Source: Fidelibacterota bacterium
GTDB lineage: Bacteria; Fidelibacterota; Fidelibacteria; Fidelibacterales; Fidelibacteraceae
Reading direction: 5' to 3'
Length of the DNA stretch: 9,073 nucleotides
Assembly (NCBI GenBank): GCA_030596185.1
Contig: JAUVKP010000021.1
Span: 1 to 9,073 of the forward strand
The position numbers and the translations under genes were made by a program. Shown here piece after piece: positions 1-5,082 of the stretch. The first letter of the stretch is position 1, and the number at the start of each line of letters is the position of its first letter. The notes under the pieces were generated by a model. It saw only the letters and a program-made list of their open reading frames with translations. It had not been told where the DNA came from and made no database searches.

Positions 1-1
1 T

Positions 2-1099
2 GTTTGTACGCACAATTGCGAGACTGTCTGCGCTATGCAGCATAAGGGTGATCCTTTATCTATCCGTTGGTTGAAACGCTATATTGCCGATCAGGTGCCT
101 TCGGAAAAATACAAAGAGATCCTCACTGCAGACAAAGTGGAGCAACAAGACAAGAAAGTTGCGATCATCGGTGCCGGACCGGGTGGCTTATCAGCCGCTT
201 ATTATTTGGCAAACCTGGGTTACCAGGTTAAGGTATTTGAAGCCATGGCTGAAGCCGGTGGTATGACCCGTTACGGTATTCCCGAATATCGCATGCCTTA
301 CGATCAATTGGATAAAGATATTAACTATATCAAGTCACTTGGTGTTGAAATGCAGTTCAACACCCGTGTTGGGAAAGACATAAAATTTGATGAATTGCAA
401 AAAGAATACGATGCTGTATTTACTGCAACGGGCTTGCATGATGGTCGCTCCACCCGCGTAGCCGGCACCGACCATCCCATGGTTTTTCAGGCTATTGATA
501 TGCTTCGGGATGTCACCGAAGGTAAAGAAATTGAAGTTGCCGAGAAAGTTGTTGTGATTGGCGGTGGTAATGTAGCAATGGATATTGCTCGTACCATGGC
601 TCGTTTTCAAAACCAGAAATACGGCAAGGTGCAACTGACTTTAACCTCACTGGAATCTGAAGACATCATGCCGGCCGACCTTGAAGAGATCGTAGAAAGC
701 CGTGAAGAAAAAGTCGTGATAGAACCTGCCTGGGGTCCCAAGGATATCAAGATCGAAGACAATAAGATCAAAGGCCTCAATGTGGTTCGCTGTGTTTCCG
801 TTTTTGATAAAGAGGGTCGTTTCAATCCGCATTTCGATAATAATGAAACCAACTTTTTCGAAGCCGATCAAGTGGTCGAGGCCATTGGACAGGGTATGGA
901 TATCAAATACATGAGTGATACACTGAAAAACAAATTGGAAATGACAGAACAGAATCGTGTTAAAGTGGATGCTTTCTGTCAGAGTTCGATTCCATGGCTC
1001 TTTGTTGGTGGTGATATTATTGGTGGTACGGATGCAATTACCGCTATCGCTGATGGACATCGTGCGGCTAAGGGTATTGATAAATTTTTAAACAAATGA
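2..1099 (+). CDS. GltD-type FAD/NAD(P)H oxidoreductase (glutamate synthase small-subunit family), 5' end missing
   Basis: The open frame continues upstream of the first ATG (35) to the window edge, so the gene is truncated at its 5' end. The pre-ATG codons 2-34 encode VCTHNCETVCA, whose cysteines match the N-terminal Fe-S cysteine region of GltD-like proteins. Numbering from the ATG at 35, the FAD-binding GAGPGG is at 46-51 with the acidic residue E69 at the end of the second strand. The NAD(P)-binding GGGNVA is at 176-181, and a C-terminal FAD signature (FVGGDIIGG, then DAITAIADGHRAA) closes the protein. Such proteins pass electrons between NAD(P)H, flavin and Fe-S clusters in the cytoplasm. 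Without a visible gltB, true glutamate synthase activity cannot be assumed; NADPH:acceptor oxidoreductase is equally possible. The next gene, a ferritin-fold protein, starts 8 nt after the stop, so the two are probably co-transcribed. The family call is firm, the substrate is not. Confidence 0.9.
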   Translation, partial: VCTHNCETVCAMQHKGDPLSIRWLKRYIADQVPSEKYKEILTADKVEQQDKKVAIIGAGPGGLSAAYYLANLGYQVKVFEAMAEAGGMTRYGIPEYRMPYDQLDKDINYIKSLGVEMQFNTRVGKDIKFDELQKEYDAVFTATGLHDGRSTRVAGTDHPMVFQAIDMLRDVTEGKEIEVAEKVVVIGGGNVAMDIARTMARFQNQKYGKVQLTLTSLESEDIMPADLEEIVESREEKVVIEPAWGPKDIKIEDNKIKGLNVVRCVSVFDKEGRFNPHFDNNETNFFEADQVVEAIGQGMDIKYMSDTLKNKLEMTEQNRVKVDAFCQSSIPWLFVGGDIIGGTDAITAIADGHRAAKGIDKFLNK

Positions 1100-1101
1100 G
1101 G
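1098..1101 (+). promoter_or_regulatory. Ribosome binding site deciding the rubrerythrin-like start
   Basis: GAGG lies 6 nt upstream of the ATG at 1108. An in-frame ATG at 1096 overlaps the previous stop codon (ATGA) but would put this site inside the coding region and has no comparable site of its own. This favours 1108 as the start. Confidence 0.6.
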
Positions 1102-1107
1102 CACAGT

Positions 1108-1563
1108 ATGAAAATATTCAATGTAAAAGAGATCATCGAATATGCCATTCATATAGAAAAAGAAAGTTTTGTGTTTTACACGAATGCTGCCAAACTGATC
1201 GAAGATGCTGATATTAAAGCCTTGCTGGTAAAACTTTCCAGTGAAGAAGTAGATCATCAGAATCGTCTGAAAGGTTTGATAGATGAGGCAAAGATCAGTC
1301 CGGAATTCTTACTAAAAGAAATGGAAATTGATACAACGATCATGGATCGCATCGTGGAAACGTCAATGATTCACGGCGATGCAAGTGCTTTGGACGTTCT
1401 AAATGTGGCATTGGAGCGTGAAAAAAACACAGAACAAACCTATGCTATGCTCATGACCCTGACACAGATCAGCGAAGATATTGTCGAAGTATTTGAAGAT
1501 TTGCGCATACAGGAACAAGGGCATGTGAATAAGATACAAGCAAGAATAAATAGGATTTCATGA
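1108..1563 (+). CDS. Rubrerythrin-like ferritin-fold diiron protein
   Basis: This is a 151-residue protein when started at the ATG at 1108; an alternative ATG at 1096 adds MRHS. It shows the four-helix diiron pattern of the rubrerythrin/COG1633 ferritin-like family. The pattern is two E-x6-Y helices (E17...Y24 and E105...Y112) and two ExxH helices (E47-x-x-H50 and E136-x-x-H139). The two halves therefore look like a duplicated helix pair. There is no C-terminal rubredoxin (CxxC) domain, so electrons must come from a separate partner. Family members reduce peroxide or handle iron in the cytoplasm of anaerobes and microaerophiles. The gene starts 8 nt after the stop of the upstream flavoprotein, which is a candidate electron donor (inference). 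The fold is confidently assigned; peroxidase activity is not proven by sequence. Confidence 0.85.
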   Translation: MKIFNVKEIIEYAIHIEKESFVFYTNAAKLIEDADIKALLVKLSSEEVDHQNRLKGLIDEAKISPEFLLKEMEIDTTIMDRIVETSMIHGDASALDVLNVALEREKNTEQTYAMLMTLTQISEDIVEVFEDLRIQEQGHVNKIQARINRIS

Positions 1564-1630
1564 GAGGTAAGATGTGAGACATGAAACCTTATAAAGCATG
1601 AAAATGTACTTAATGAATTTATTATAATAT

Positions 1631-1743
1631 GTCATCCCGGGCTTGCCCCGGGATCTCATTTGTTAATCGATTTATAATATTTCGAGGATTACAATTATTA
1701 AGATCCCGGATAAGATTGCCACCGGCAACCTTTCCGGGATGAC
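1631..1743. repeat. 113-bp MITE/REP-like inverted-repeat element
   Basis: The element is bounded by GTCATCCCGG (1631-1640) and, ending at 1743, its inverted counterpart CCGGGATGAC. Inside are two hairpins. The first is ATCCCGGG/CCCGGGAT (1634-1641 with 1647-1654, 5-nt loop). The second is ATCCCGGA/TCCGGGAT (1703-1710 with 1733-1740), which encloses a smaller TTGCC/GGCAA stem (1716-1720 with 1724-1728). No coding capacity is seen. TTATAATAT occurs both just before the element (1622-1630) and inside it (1672-1680). It resembles the non-autonomous GTCATCCCGG palindromes dispersed in many bacterial genomes. Because it sits between convergent genes, it may also act as a transcription barrier (inference). 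Confidence 0.65.
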
Positions 1744-1784
1744 CGCTTTGTTTTCCCCTACTCCCATACCGGAATTATTAAGGT

Positions 1785-1804
1785 ATATAAAAAAGGCGCA
1801 CCTT
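1785..1804 (-). terminator. Weak intrinsic terminator for the minus-strand gene
   Basis: Read on the minus strand, AAGG-TGCG-CCTT is followed directly by TTTT. The stem is only 4 bp. It also lies inside a wider inverted repeat, ATTAAGGT (1777-1784) with ACCTTAAT (1800-1807). It sits about 180 nt after the stop of the secreted-protein gene. The poly-T and position fit a terminator; the short stem keeps confidence low. Confidence 0.3.
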
Positions 1805-1827
1805 AATGCACCTCAATTTCTTAATTT

Positions 1828-1903
1828 CTCAACCTTCAACTTTCAACCTTCAACCTTCAACTTTCAACCTTCAACCTTCAACTTTCAACTTTCAACTTTC
1901 AAC
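1828..1903. repeat. Tandem heptamer array, unit YTTCAAC x10
   Basis: Ten uninterrupted 7-bp units run from 1834 to 1903. Each is CTTCAAC or TTTCAAC, preceded by a partial CTCAAC at 1828-1833. The only variable base is the first (C or T), in the order C T C C T C C T T T. On the sense strand of the neighbouring minus gene the unit reads GTTGAAR, a purine-rich 3' untranslated stretch. The exact 7-bp period is not a codon multiple and lies outside any gene. Confidence 0.9.
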
Positions 1904-1949
1904 TCTTAGACTCTTCGCCTATTCGATTTACGTCTTACGTTTCACGTAA

Positions 1950-1982
1950 TTGTCATTTGTCCTTTATCAATTGTCAATTGAT
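1950..1982 (-). repeat. Post-stop repeat, copy 1 (CAATTGACAATTG type)
   Basis: Read on the minus strand from 1982, this is ATCAATTGACAATTG followed by an ATAAAGGACAAATGACA tail. It matches the plus-strand sequence starting at 4659 with about two differences in 32 nt. It begins on the last base of the stop codon of the secreted-protein gene, in the same orientation as that gene. Confidence 0.75.
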
Positions 1983-2632
1983 TATTTCTTATATCCCGTC
2001 AACTGTGTGATCGTTTTTTCTTCCTGGATCAGCATATGGTTTCCGGATTTATGAATCGCCGACTTCACCAGTCCGATCTTCTGTTCATACCAGTCTGTTT
2101 TTACAATAGTGACCTTAACCGTTCCCAATAAACCCTTGTCGCGCTCGACTTCACCTTTGGCAATAACTTTTATGCATTTTTCAAACGTGCCGGCAGGAAC
2201 AGTTACCGTTTCTTTGCTTTTTTGAACCACATAGGTCAGCGGGAAAGTTACGCTCTCCAACATTACAATGGTGGTGTAATCCTCTATCCAGGTAGTTCCC
2301 GTCTTAAAAGGAGTTTTGTTAATATAGACGAGTGTGTCCAGGATAACCGGTTCAGTGTCATCCATTCCCTGTGTTGCAAAAAGTATCTGACCCATTTTTG
2401 TTTCCCGAATGAAAACGAAAGTTATAGAACCATTGACTTCGATCTTTTGAGGAACAACTTTCTTTTTTCCAAGTTTTCGTTCTTCAAAATTTTGGACGGT
2501 TTTTGTGGTTTGCCCGTCGATGCTGTAAGTTCTTGTCAATCCTTTCTTCAGCGGAACGTAATCTTCCGCCAATAAAATACCGGTATAAGTCAATAACATC
2601 AATATCGCCAGGACCATTGTGATCTTTTTCAT
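1982..2632 (-). CDS. Small secreted protein of unknown function with VPAGTF motif
   Basis: This is a 216-residue protein. It begins MKKITMVLAILMLLTYTG, a typical Sec signal peptide with probable cleavage after ILLA (residue 22), and has no lipobox cysteine, so it is probably released or periplasmic. The rest looks beta-rich. VPAGTFEKC at 145-153 and WYEQKIGLVK at 181-190 resemble the VPAGtF...wYa.gvGlVk pattern of DUF3108/TapB-like secreted proteins of the FCB group. That resemblance is from memory and no function follows from it. The ATG at 2632 is supported by AAGGAG (2643-2638) 5 nt upstream. The gene is monocistronic, divergent from pepC and convergent with the rubrerythrin-like gene, with repeat-rich DNA on both sides. 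The existence of the gene is well supported; its role is unknown. Confidence 0.8.
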   Translation of the reverse strand: MKKITMVLAILMLLTYTGILLAEDYVPLKKGLTRTYSIDGQTTKTVQNFEERKLGKKKVVPQKIEVNGSITFVFIRETKMGQILFATQGMDDTEPVILDTLVYINKTPFKTGTTWIEDYTTIVMLESVTFPLTYVVQKSKETVTVPAGTFEKCIKVIAKGEVERDKGLLGTVKVTIVKTDWYEQKIGLVKSAIHKSGNHMLIQEEKTITQLTGYKK

Positions 2633-2637
2633 ACTAT

Positions 2638-2643
2638 CTCCTT
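2638..2643 (-). promoter_or_regulatory. Strong ribosome binding site of the secreted-protein gene
   Basis: AAGGAG on the minus strand lies 5 nt before the ATG at 2632. It is one of the clearest Shine-Dalgarno sequences in the window and fixes the start. Confidence 0.75.
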
Positions 2644-2668
2644 GTAGGGTATTTAATATTTCCGGTAT

Positions 2669-2698
2669 AAATTACTGGCAAAACACTCAGTTTGTCAA
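2669..2698 (-). promoter_or_regulatory. Candidate sigma-70 promoter of the secreted-protein gene
   Basis: On the minus strand a perfect TTGACA (2698-2693) is followed after 18 nt by TAATTT (2674-2669), a poor -10 match. Transcription would start near 2662, about 30 nt before the ATG at 2632. The -35 is convincing, the -10 is not. Confidence 0.4.
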
Positions 2699-2704
2699 GA
2701 ATAA

Positions 2705-2771
2705 ACGTAAGACGTGAGAAGAGAGTAAGACGTTAAATGTGAGACGTAAGACGTGAAATGTAAAACGTAGG
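2705..2771. repeat. Purine-rich ACGTAAGACGTGA repeat tract
   Basis: The 13-mer ACGTAAGACGTGA occurs exactly at 2705-2717 and 2744-2756, with degenerate copies between and after (GTAAGACGTTAAATGTGAGA, GTGAAATGTAAAACGTAGGA). The 11-mer core ACGTAAGACGT also occurs inverted at 1930-1940. A related GTAAGATGTGAGACATGAAA follows the stop of the rubrerythrin-like gene at 1567. The purine bias continues to about 2835. Confidence 0.7.
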
Positions 2772-2849
2772 AGGTAAGGGGTAAAGGGTAAGTGGTGAAA
2801 TGAGAGAACGGAGAGAAAGAAGTGAAGGAAGAAGATAACCCCGACGTAT

Positions 2850-2978
2850 GGAGGGGTTGAACACGGAATAACCCGGCATGAAATGCCGGGACATCAACGT
2901 AAAAAAAAGACCAACCCTGAGCTTGTCGCCTGCCGGCCGTATCCGTCAGCTGACGGAGTAGGCTGGAGGGGTTGAACA
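2850..2978. repeat. Composite palindromic element between 14-bp direct repeats
   Basis: GGAGGGGTTGAACA occurs at 2850-2863 and again at 2965-2978. Between them lie a perfect hairpin CCCGGCAT-GAA-ATGCCGGG (2872-2890) and a perfect 16-bp palindrome TCCGTCAGCTGACGGA (2942-2957). CAACCC (2912-2917) and GGGTTG (2969-2974) form an outer inverted repeat around the second palindrome. No coding sequence is seen. Confidence 0.6.
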
Positions 2979-3017
2979 AAGGCATGGTCCATACTTCGCT
3001 AAAGTACAGCCTACGTA

Positions 3018-3034
3018 GCCGAAGTTACTTCGGC
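3018..3034. repeat. Isolated perfect hairpin
   Basis: GCCGAAGT-T-ACTTCGGC forms an 8-bp inverted repeat, directly preceded by the palindrome CTACGTAG (3011-3018). There is no T-run beside it, so it is not a typical terminator. Confidence 0.55.
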
Positions 3035-3162
3035 GTAACGGGTCTACGAATGGCGTGGCAAGACCGTTCCTTTTTTAGGCTTTGAGGCAATATACAATGA
3101 TGATCCCGAGTTTATTGTACTGCGTTTTTAGTAGATGCAAAAGTGACGCATAATTTTCGCGG

Positions 3163-3225
3163 CACGGGATTTAAACCCCGTGTTACTGATGCTTTTTTTC
3201 AGTAGCTCTGGGTTTTAACCCAGAG
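3163..3225. repeat. Three consecutive short hairpins
   Basis: CACGGGATTTAAACCCCGTG (3163-3182) and CTCTGGGTTTTAACCCAGAG (3206-3225) are 20-bp palindromes with a GGG-n-TTTAA-n-CCC type core and different outer arms. Between them is TACTGA/TCAGTA (3184-3189 with 3199-3204), whose loop is T-rich. A related palindrome lies at 4891-4907. They sit about 90-150 bp upstream of pepC; a regulatory role is not shown. Confidence 0.6.
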
Positions 3226-3300
3226 TAAACTTCAACCCTTACGATTTACATTTCAACATTTCAATATTATTTTGTACATTAGCCCCTTGATAAAATAAAA

Positions 3301-3304
3301 GGAG
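3301..3304 (+). promoter_or_regulatory. Ribosome binding site of pepC
   Basis: AAAAGGAG ends at 3304, 8 nt before the ATG at 3313, and supports that start. Confidence 0.7.
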
Positions 3305-3312
3305 ATTTAAAA

Positions 3313-4656
3313 ATGATAAAACGTACTGCCATTTCCGCTGACTGGTATAAGTCAATGGAATCCGCCGCAAAAGAACGCGAGCAAGACAAGATCATCAGTA
3401 ATAGTATACTGAATTTTGGATTAGACGAAACAGCTTTGGACCATGGGGCTAAAAGCTTACAGCAACATACATTTTCACTGGAACTTGAAACAGGAGACAT
3501 CACATCTCAAATGAAAAGCGGTCGCTGTTGGCTGTTTGCCGGGCTGAATACCATGCGTTTTCGGGTGATGAACAAATTAAAGCTTAAGAATTTTGAATTA
3601 TCCCAGTCCTATGCCATGTTCTTTGATAAACTGGAAAAAGCAAATTACTTTTTGGAAAATATTCTTGAGACATTAGATGAGAAAACAGATTCACGTTTGA
3701 TCATGTATTTGCTGGATGCGCCTTTGCAGGATGGTGGTCAGTGGGATATGTTCACTGCTTTGATCGAGAAATACGGTGTGGTTCCCAAAACCGCCATGCC
3801 GGAAACATTTTCCTCTTCAAATTCCAGTCGTATGAATGAGACTTTGACTTTAACTTTACGTGGCTATGCATCAGATCTGCGAAAAGCCAATAAAGCAGGG
3901 AGGAGTATTGAAGAGCTATCAGAAGAAAAAGAAAAGATGGTCACTGAATTTTATCGTTTACTGACACTTTTCCTCGGCATTCCCCCGACATCCTTTACCT
4001 TCGAATATGTGGATAAGAACAAGAAATTCCATCGTGAATTAAATTGCACACCCAAGAAATTTTATGATAAATATGTCGGCATGGAGTTGAAAAATTACAT
4101 CAGTATCATTAATGCACCCACAAAGGACAAACCTTTCAATAAAACTTTCACGGTTCAATATCTTGGAAATGTTGAAGGCGGAGCTCCTGTAAAATACTTA
4201 AATCTTGATATGAAAATTTTCAAGGGACTTGCCATCAAGCAAATGAAAGCAGGTGAGCCTGTTTGGTTTGGCTCGGACGTTGGCAAGAAAATGAAACGTG
4301 AAGAAGGTATTTTAGACGAAAATGTATATGCCTATGAACAAGCATTGGCTACCCAATTCAAATTGGATAAAGCCGGCCGTTTGGATTACGGTGATAGTCT
4401 CATGACCCACGCAATGGTCCTTACAGGTGTAAACTTGATCGACGAAAAACCCAATCGCTGGAAAGTAGAAAACAGCTGGGGCGACAAGAATGGCAACAAA
4501 GGTTATTTTGTCATGAGTGACGCCTGGTTCGATCAATATGTTTATCAGATCGTTATTGATAAAAAATACTTAAGTCCTGAACTCCAGCAAGCTTGGGAAA
4601 CCAAGCCTATCGAGTTAAAGCCTTGGGACCCGATGGGATCTTTAGCCAAAGGCTAA
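3313..4656 (+). CDS. pepC: C1B cysteine aminopeptidase (PepC / bleomycin hydrolase)
   Basis: This 447-residue protein has the usual length of peptidase family C1B. The oxyanion glutamine Q66 and nucleophile C72 lie in SQMKSGRCWLFAGLN, the general-base H366 in SLMTHAMVLTG, and N387 in VENSWGDKNGNKGYF, so the papain-type catalytic residues are complete. The C-terminus ends in LKPWDPMGSLAKG, matching the PepC/bleomycin-hydrolase tail that reaches into the active-site channel and gives aminopeptidase specificity. No signal peptide is present, so it is a cytoplasmic enzyme, normally a hexameric barrel that trims peptides from the N-terminus. The gene stands alone between two repeat-rich gaps. Its stop codon lies in the 3' arm of an 11-bp perfect inverted repeat. 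The family and active site are certain; the physiological substrate is not visible. Confidence 0.96.
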   Translation: MIKRTAISADWYKSMESAAKEREQDKIISNSILNFGLDETALDHGAKSLQQHTFSLELETGDITSQMKSGRCWLFAGLNTMRFRVMNKLKLKNFELSQSYAMFFDKLEKANYFLENILETLDEKTDSRLIMYLLDAPLQDGGQWDMFTALIEKYGVVPKTAMPETFSSSNSSRMNETLTLTLRGYASDLRKANKAGRSIEELSEEKEKMVTEFYRLLTLFLGIPPTSFTFEYVDKNKKFHRELNCTPKKFYDKYVGMELKNYISIINAPTKDKPFNKTFTVQYLGNVEGGAPVKYLNLDMKIFKGLAIKQMKAGEPVWFGSDVGKKMKREEGILDENVYAYEQALATQFKLDKAGRLDYGDSLMTHAMVLTGVNLIDEKPNRWKVENSWGDKNGNKGYFVMSDAWFDQYVYQIVIDKKYLSPELQQAWETKPIELKPWDPMGSLAKG

Positions 4657-4661
4657 AGATC
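4637..4661 (+). repeat. Perfect hairpin spanning the pepC stop codon
   Basis: GATCTTTAGCC (4637-4647), loop AAA, GGCTAAAGATC (4651-4661): a perfect 11-bp stem with the pepC TAA stop (4654-4656) inside the 3' arm. No T-run follows, so it does not look like an intrinsic terminator. It could stabilise the mRNA 3' end (inference). Confidence 0.6.
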
Positions 4662-4722
4662 AATTGACAATTGAAAAAGGACAATTGACAATTCAATTTA
4701 ATAATGAATGATTGACAATTGA
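4659..4722 (+). repeat. Post-stop repeat, copy 2 (CAATTGACAATTG type)
   Basis: ATCAATTGACAATTG (4659-4673) plus its tail to 4690 is nearly identical, with about two differences in 32 nt, to the minus-strand sequence directly after the secreted-protein gene (1982 down to 1951). Degenerate further units follow at 4681-4693 and 4711-4722. It starts 2 nt after the pepC stop and has the same orientation relative to its gene as copy 1. Confidence 0.75.
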
Positions 4723-4734
4723 TCGCAAAGTCTA

Positions 4735-4760
4735 CTCGCCGTAGCCATGTCGAAGGTGAG
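4735..4760. repeat. Short hairpin module CTCGCC...GGTGAG
   Basis: CTCGCC (4735-4740) pairs with GGTGAG (4755-4760), including one G-T pair. The unpaired GTAGCCATGTCGAA resembles the loop of the modules at 4971-4998 and 7906-7931. An outer ACTCGC/GCGAGT pair (4734-4739 with 4767-4772) offers an alternative stem. Confidence 0.45.
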
Positions 4761-4792
4761 GCAAAAGCGAGTAAAGAGTAGGGAGTTGGGTG

Positions 4793-4850
4793 CTGTCATG
4801 CTGAGCGGATCCCGATAAATATCGGGAGAAGTCGAAGCATCTATTCATGA
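4793..4850. repeat. CTGTCATGCTGAGCG palindromic element, copy A
   Basis: The left arm CTGTCATGCTGAGCGGAT and right arm GAAGTCGAAGCATCTATTCA frame an inner perfect hairpin, TCCCGATA-AA-TATCGGGA (4810-4827). The outer stem pairs ATGCT (4798-4802) with AGCAT (4836-4840). Copy B lies between cysD and cysN. Confidence 0.75.
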
Positions 4851-4890
4851 TACGGAGATATAAATAAACCTGCTTTGCAGTTTAAAGCTG

Positions 4891-4907
4891 AGGGATTTTA
4901 AGTCCCT
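4891..4907. repeat. Short palindrome with TTTTAA core
   Basis: AGGGATTTTAAGTCCCT pairs AGGGA with TCCCT around a TTTTAA core. It resembles the two 20-bp palindromes at 3163-3182 and 3206-3225 in core but not in arms. Confidence 0.45.
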
Positions 4908-4970
4908 TGGGTTTTGAAAGCGGATACTTGAAACTTTTCTTGTCACCCGCCACCCTTGACCTCTGCGTTG

Positions 4971-4998
4971 TCCACCGAAGCTTGAATAGCGAAGGCGG
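4971..4998. repeat. CCGAAGC...GCGAAGGCGG module
   Basis: TCCACCGAAGCTTGAATAGC followed by GAAGGCGG forms an imperfect stem (CCACC/GGCGG). It resembles the inner part of the repeat at 7906-7931, suggesting a module that occurs both alone and inserted inside another repeat. Confidence 0.45.
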
Positions 4999-5082
4999 GG
5001 AGCTGTAGTGTGCGAAGCAGTTTCTGGATTCTATCAAATTTAGTCATTTCAATTTTCCAGCCATACATCTATATTATAAGAT

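Larger units (their letters stand above)
1564..1981. other. Gene-free gap with repeats (418 bp)
   Basis: No credible gene is visible between the convergent rubrerythrin-like gene and the minus-strand secreted-protein gene. The gap starts with a GTAAGATGTGAGACATGAAA stretch directly after the stop codon. It then holds a 113-bp inverted-repeat element, a weak minus-strand terminator, a heptamer array, an ACGTCTTACGT repeat piece and a copy of the post-stop repeat. Confidence 0.8.
2633..3312. other. Gene-poor divergent gap with repeats (680 bp)
   Basis: The gap separates the minus-strand secreted-protein gene from pepC. It holds the candidate promoter of the former, a purine-rich ACGTAAGACGTGA repeat tract, a composite element between two 14-bp direct repeats, several isolated hairpins and a run of three hairpins at 3163-3225. 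Between about 3035 and 3160 only weak inverted repeats are seen (for example TACAAT 3093-3098 with ATTGTA 3114-3119). No promoter of good quality was found for pepC. The one long minus-strand open frame here (2985-2695) is low-complexity repeat translation. Confidence 0.75.
4657..5082. other. Gene-free gap with repeats upstream of the sulfate operon (426 bp)
   Basis: No gene is seen. In order the gap holds the post-stop repeat and two more CAATTGACAATTG-like pieces (to about 4722), a GAAGGnGAG-type hairpin (4735-4760), a CTGTCATGCTGAGCG element (4793-4850), a CTGC/GCAG hairpin (4870-4880), an AGGGA/TCCCT palindrome (4891-4907) and a CCGAAG...GAAGGCGG module (4971-4998). No SAM-riboswitch core was recognised before the operon. 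TATTAT at 5072-5077 could be a -10 box, but there is no good -35. Confidence 0.75.

Noticed and set aside
35..37. ATG at 35 as the true start of the GltD-type gene
   Set aside because: The frame is open to the window edge and the codons before it encode the conserved Fe-S cysteine region (VCTHNCETVC), so the real start is outside the window.
647..1060. Minus-strand 137-codon open frame
   Set aside because: It lies fully antisense to the GltD-type gene, whose family motifs are unmistakable, and shows no domain of its own.
1828..1903. CRISPR array
   Set aside because: The units are 7 bp and contiguous without spacers, so this is a simple tandem repeat.
2695..2985. Minus-strand 96-codon open frame
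   Set aside because: Its product is repetitive (TSYVLHFTSYVSHLTSYSLL-like) and is simply the translation of the ACGTAAGACGTGA tract and palindromes; it has no ribosome binding site or domain.
3000..3065. Possible tRNA or small structured RNA
   Set aside because: There is a strong hairpin but no T-arm GTTCGA-type sequence, no cloverleaf spacing and no CCA-end pattern.
1564..3312. Insertion sequence with transposase
   Set aside because: Inverted repeats are present, but no transposase fragment was found on either strand.
4900..5082. Riboswitch (SAM or cysteine-linked) before the sulfate operon
   Set aside because: No SAM-I core (AGAGNGGNGGAGGGA-like) or other recognised aptamer was seen; the region is dispersed repeats.
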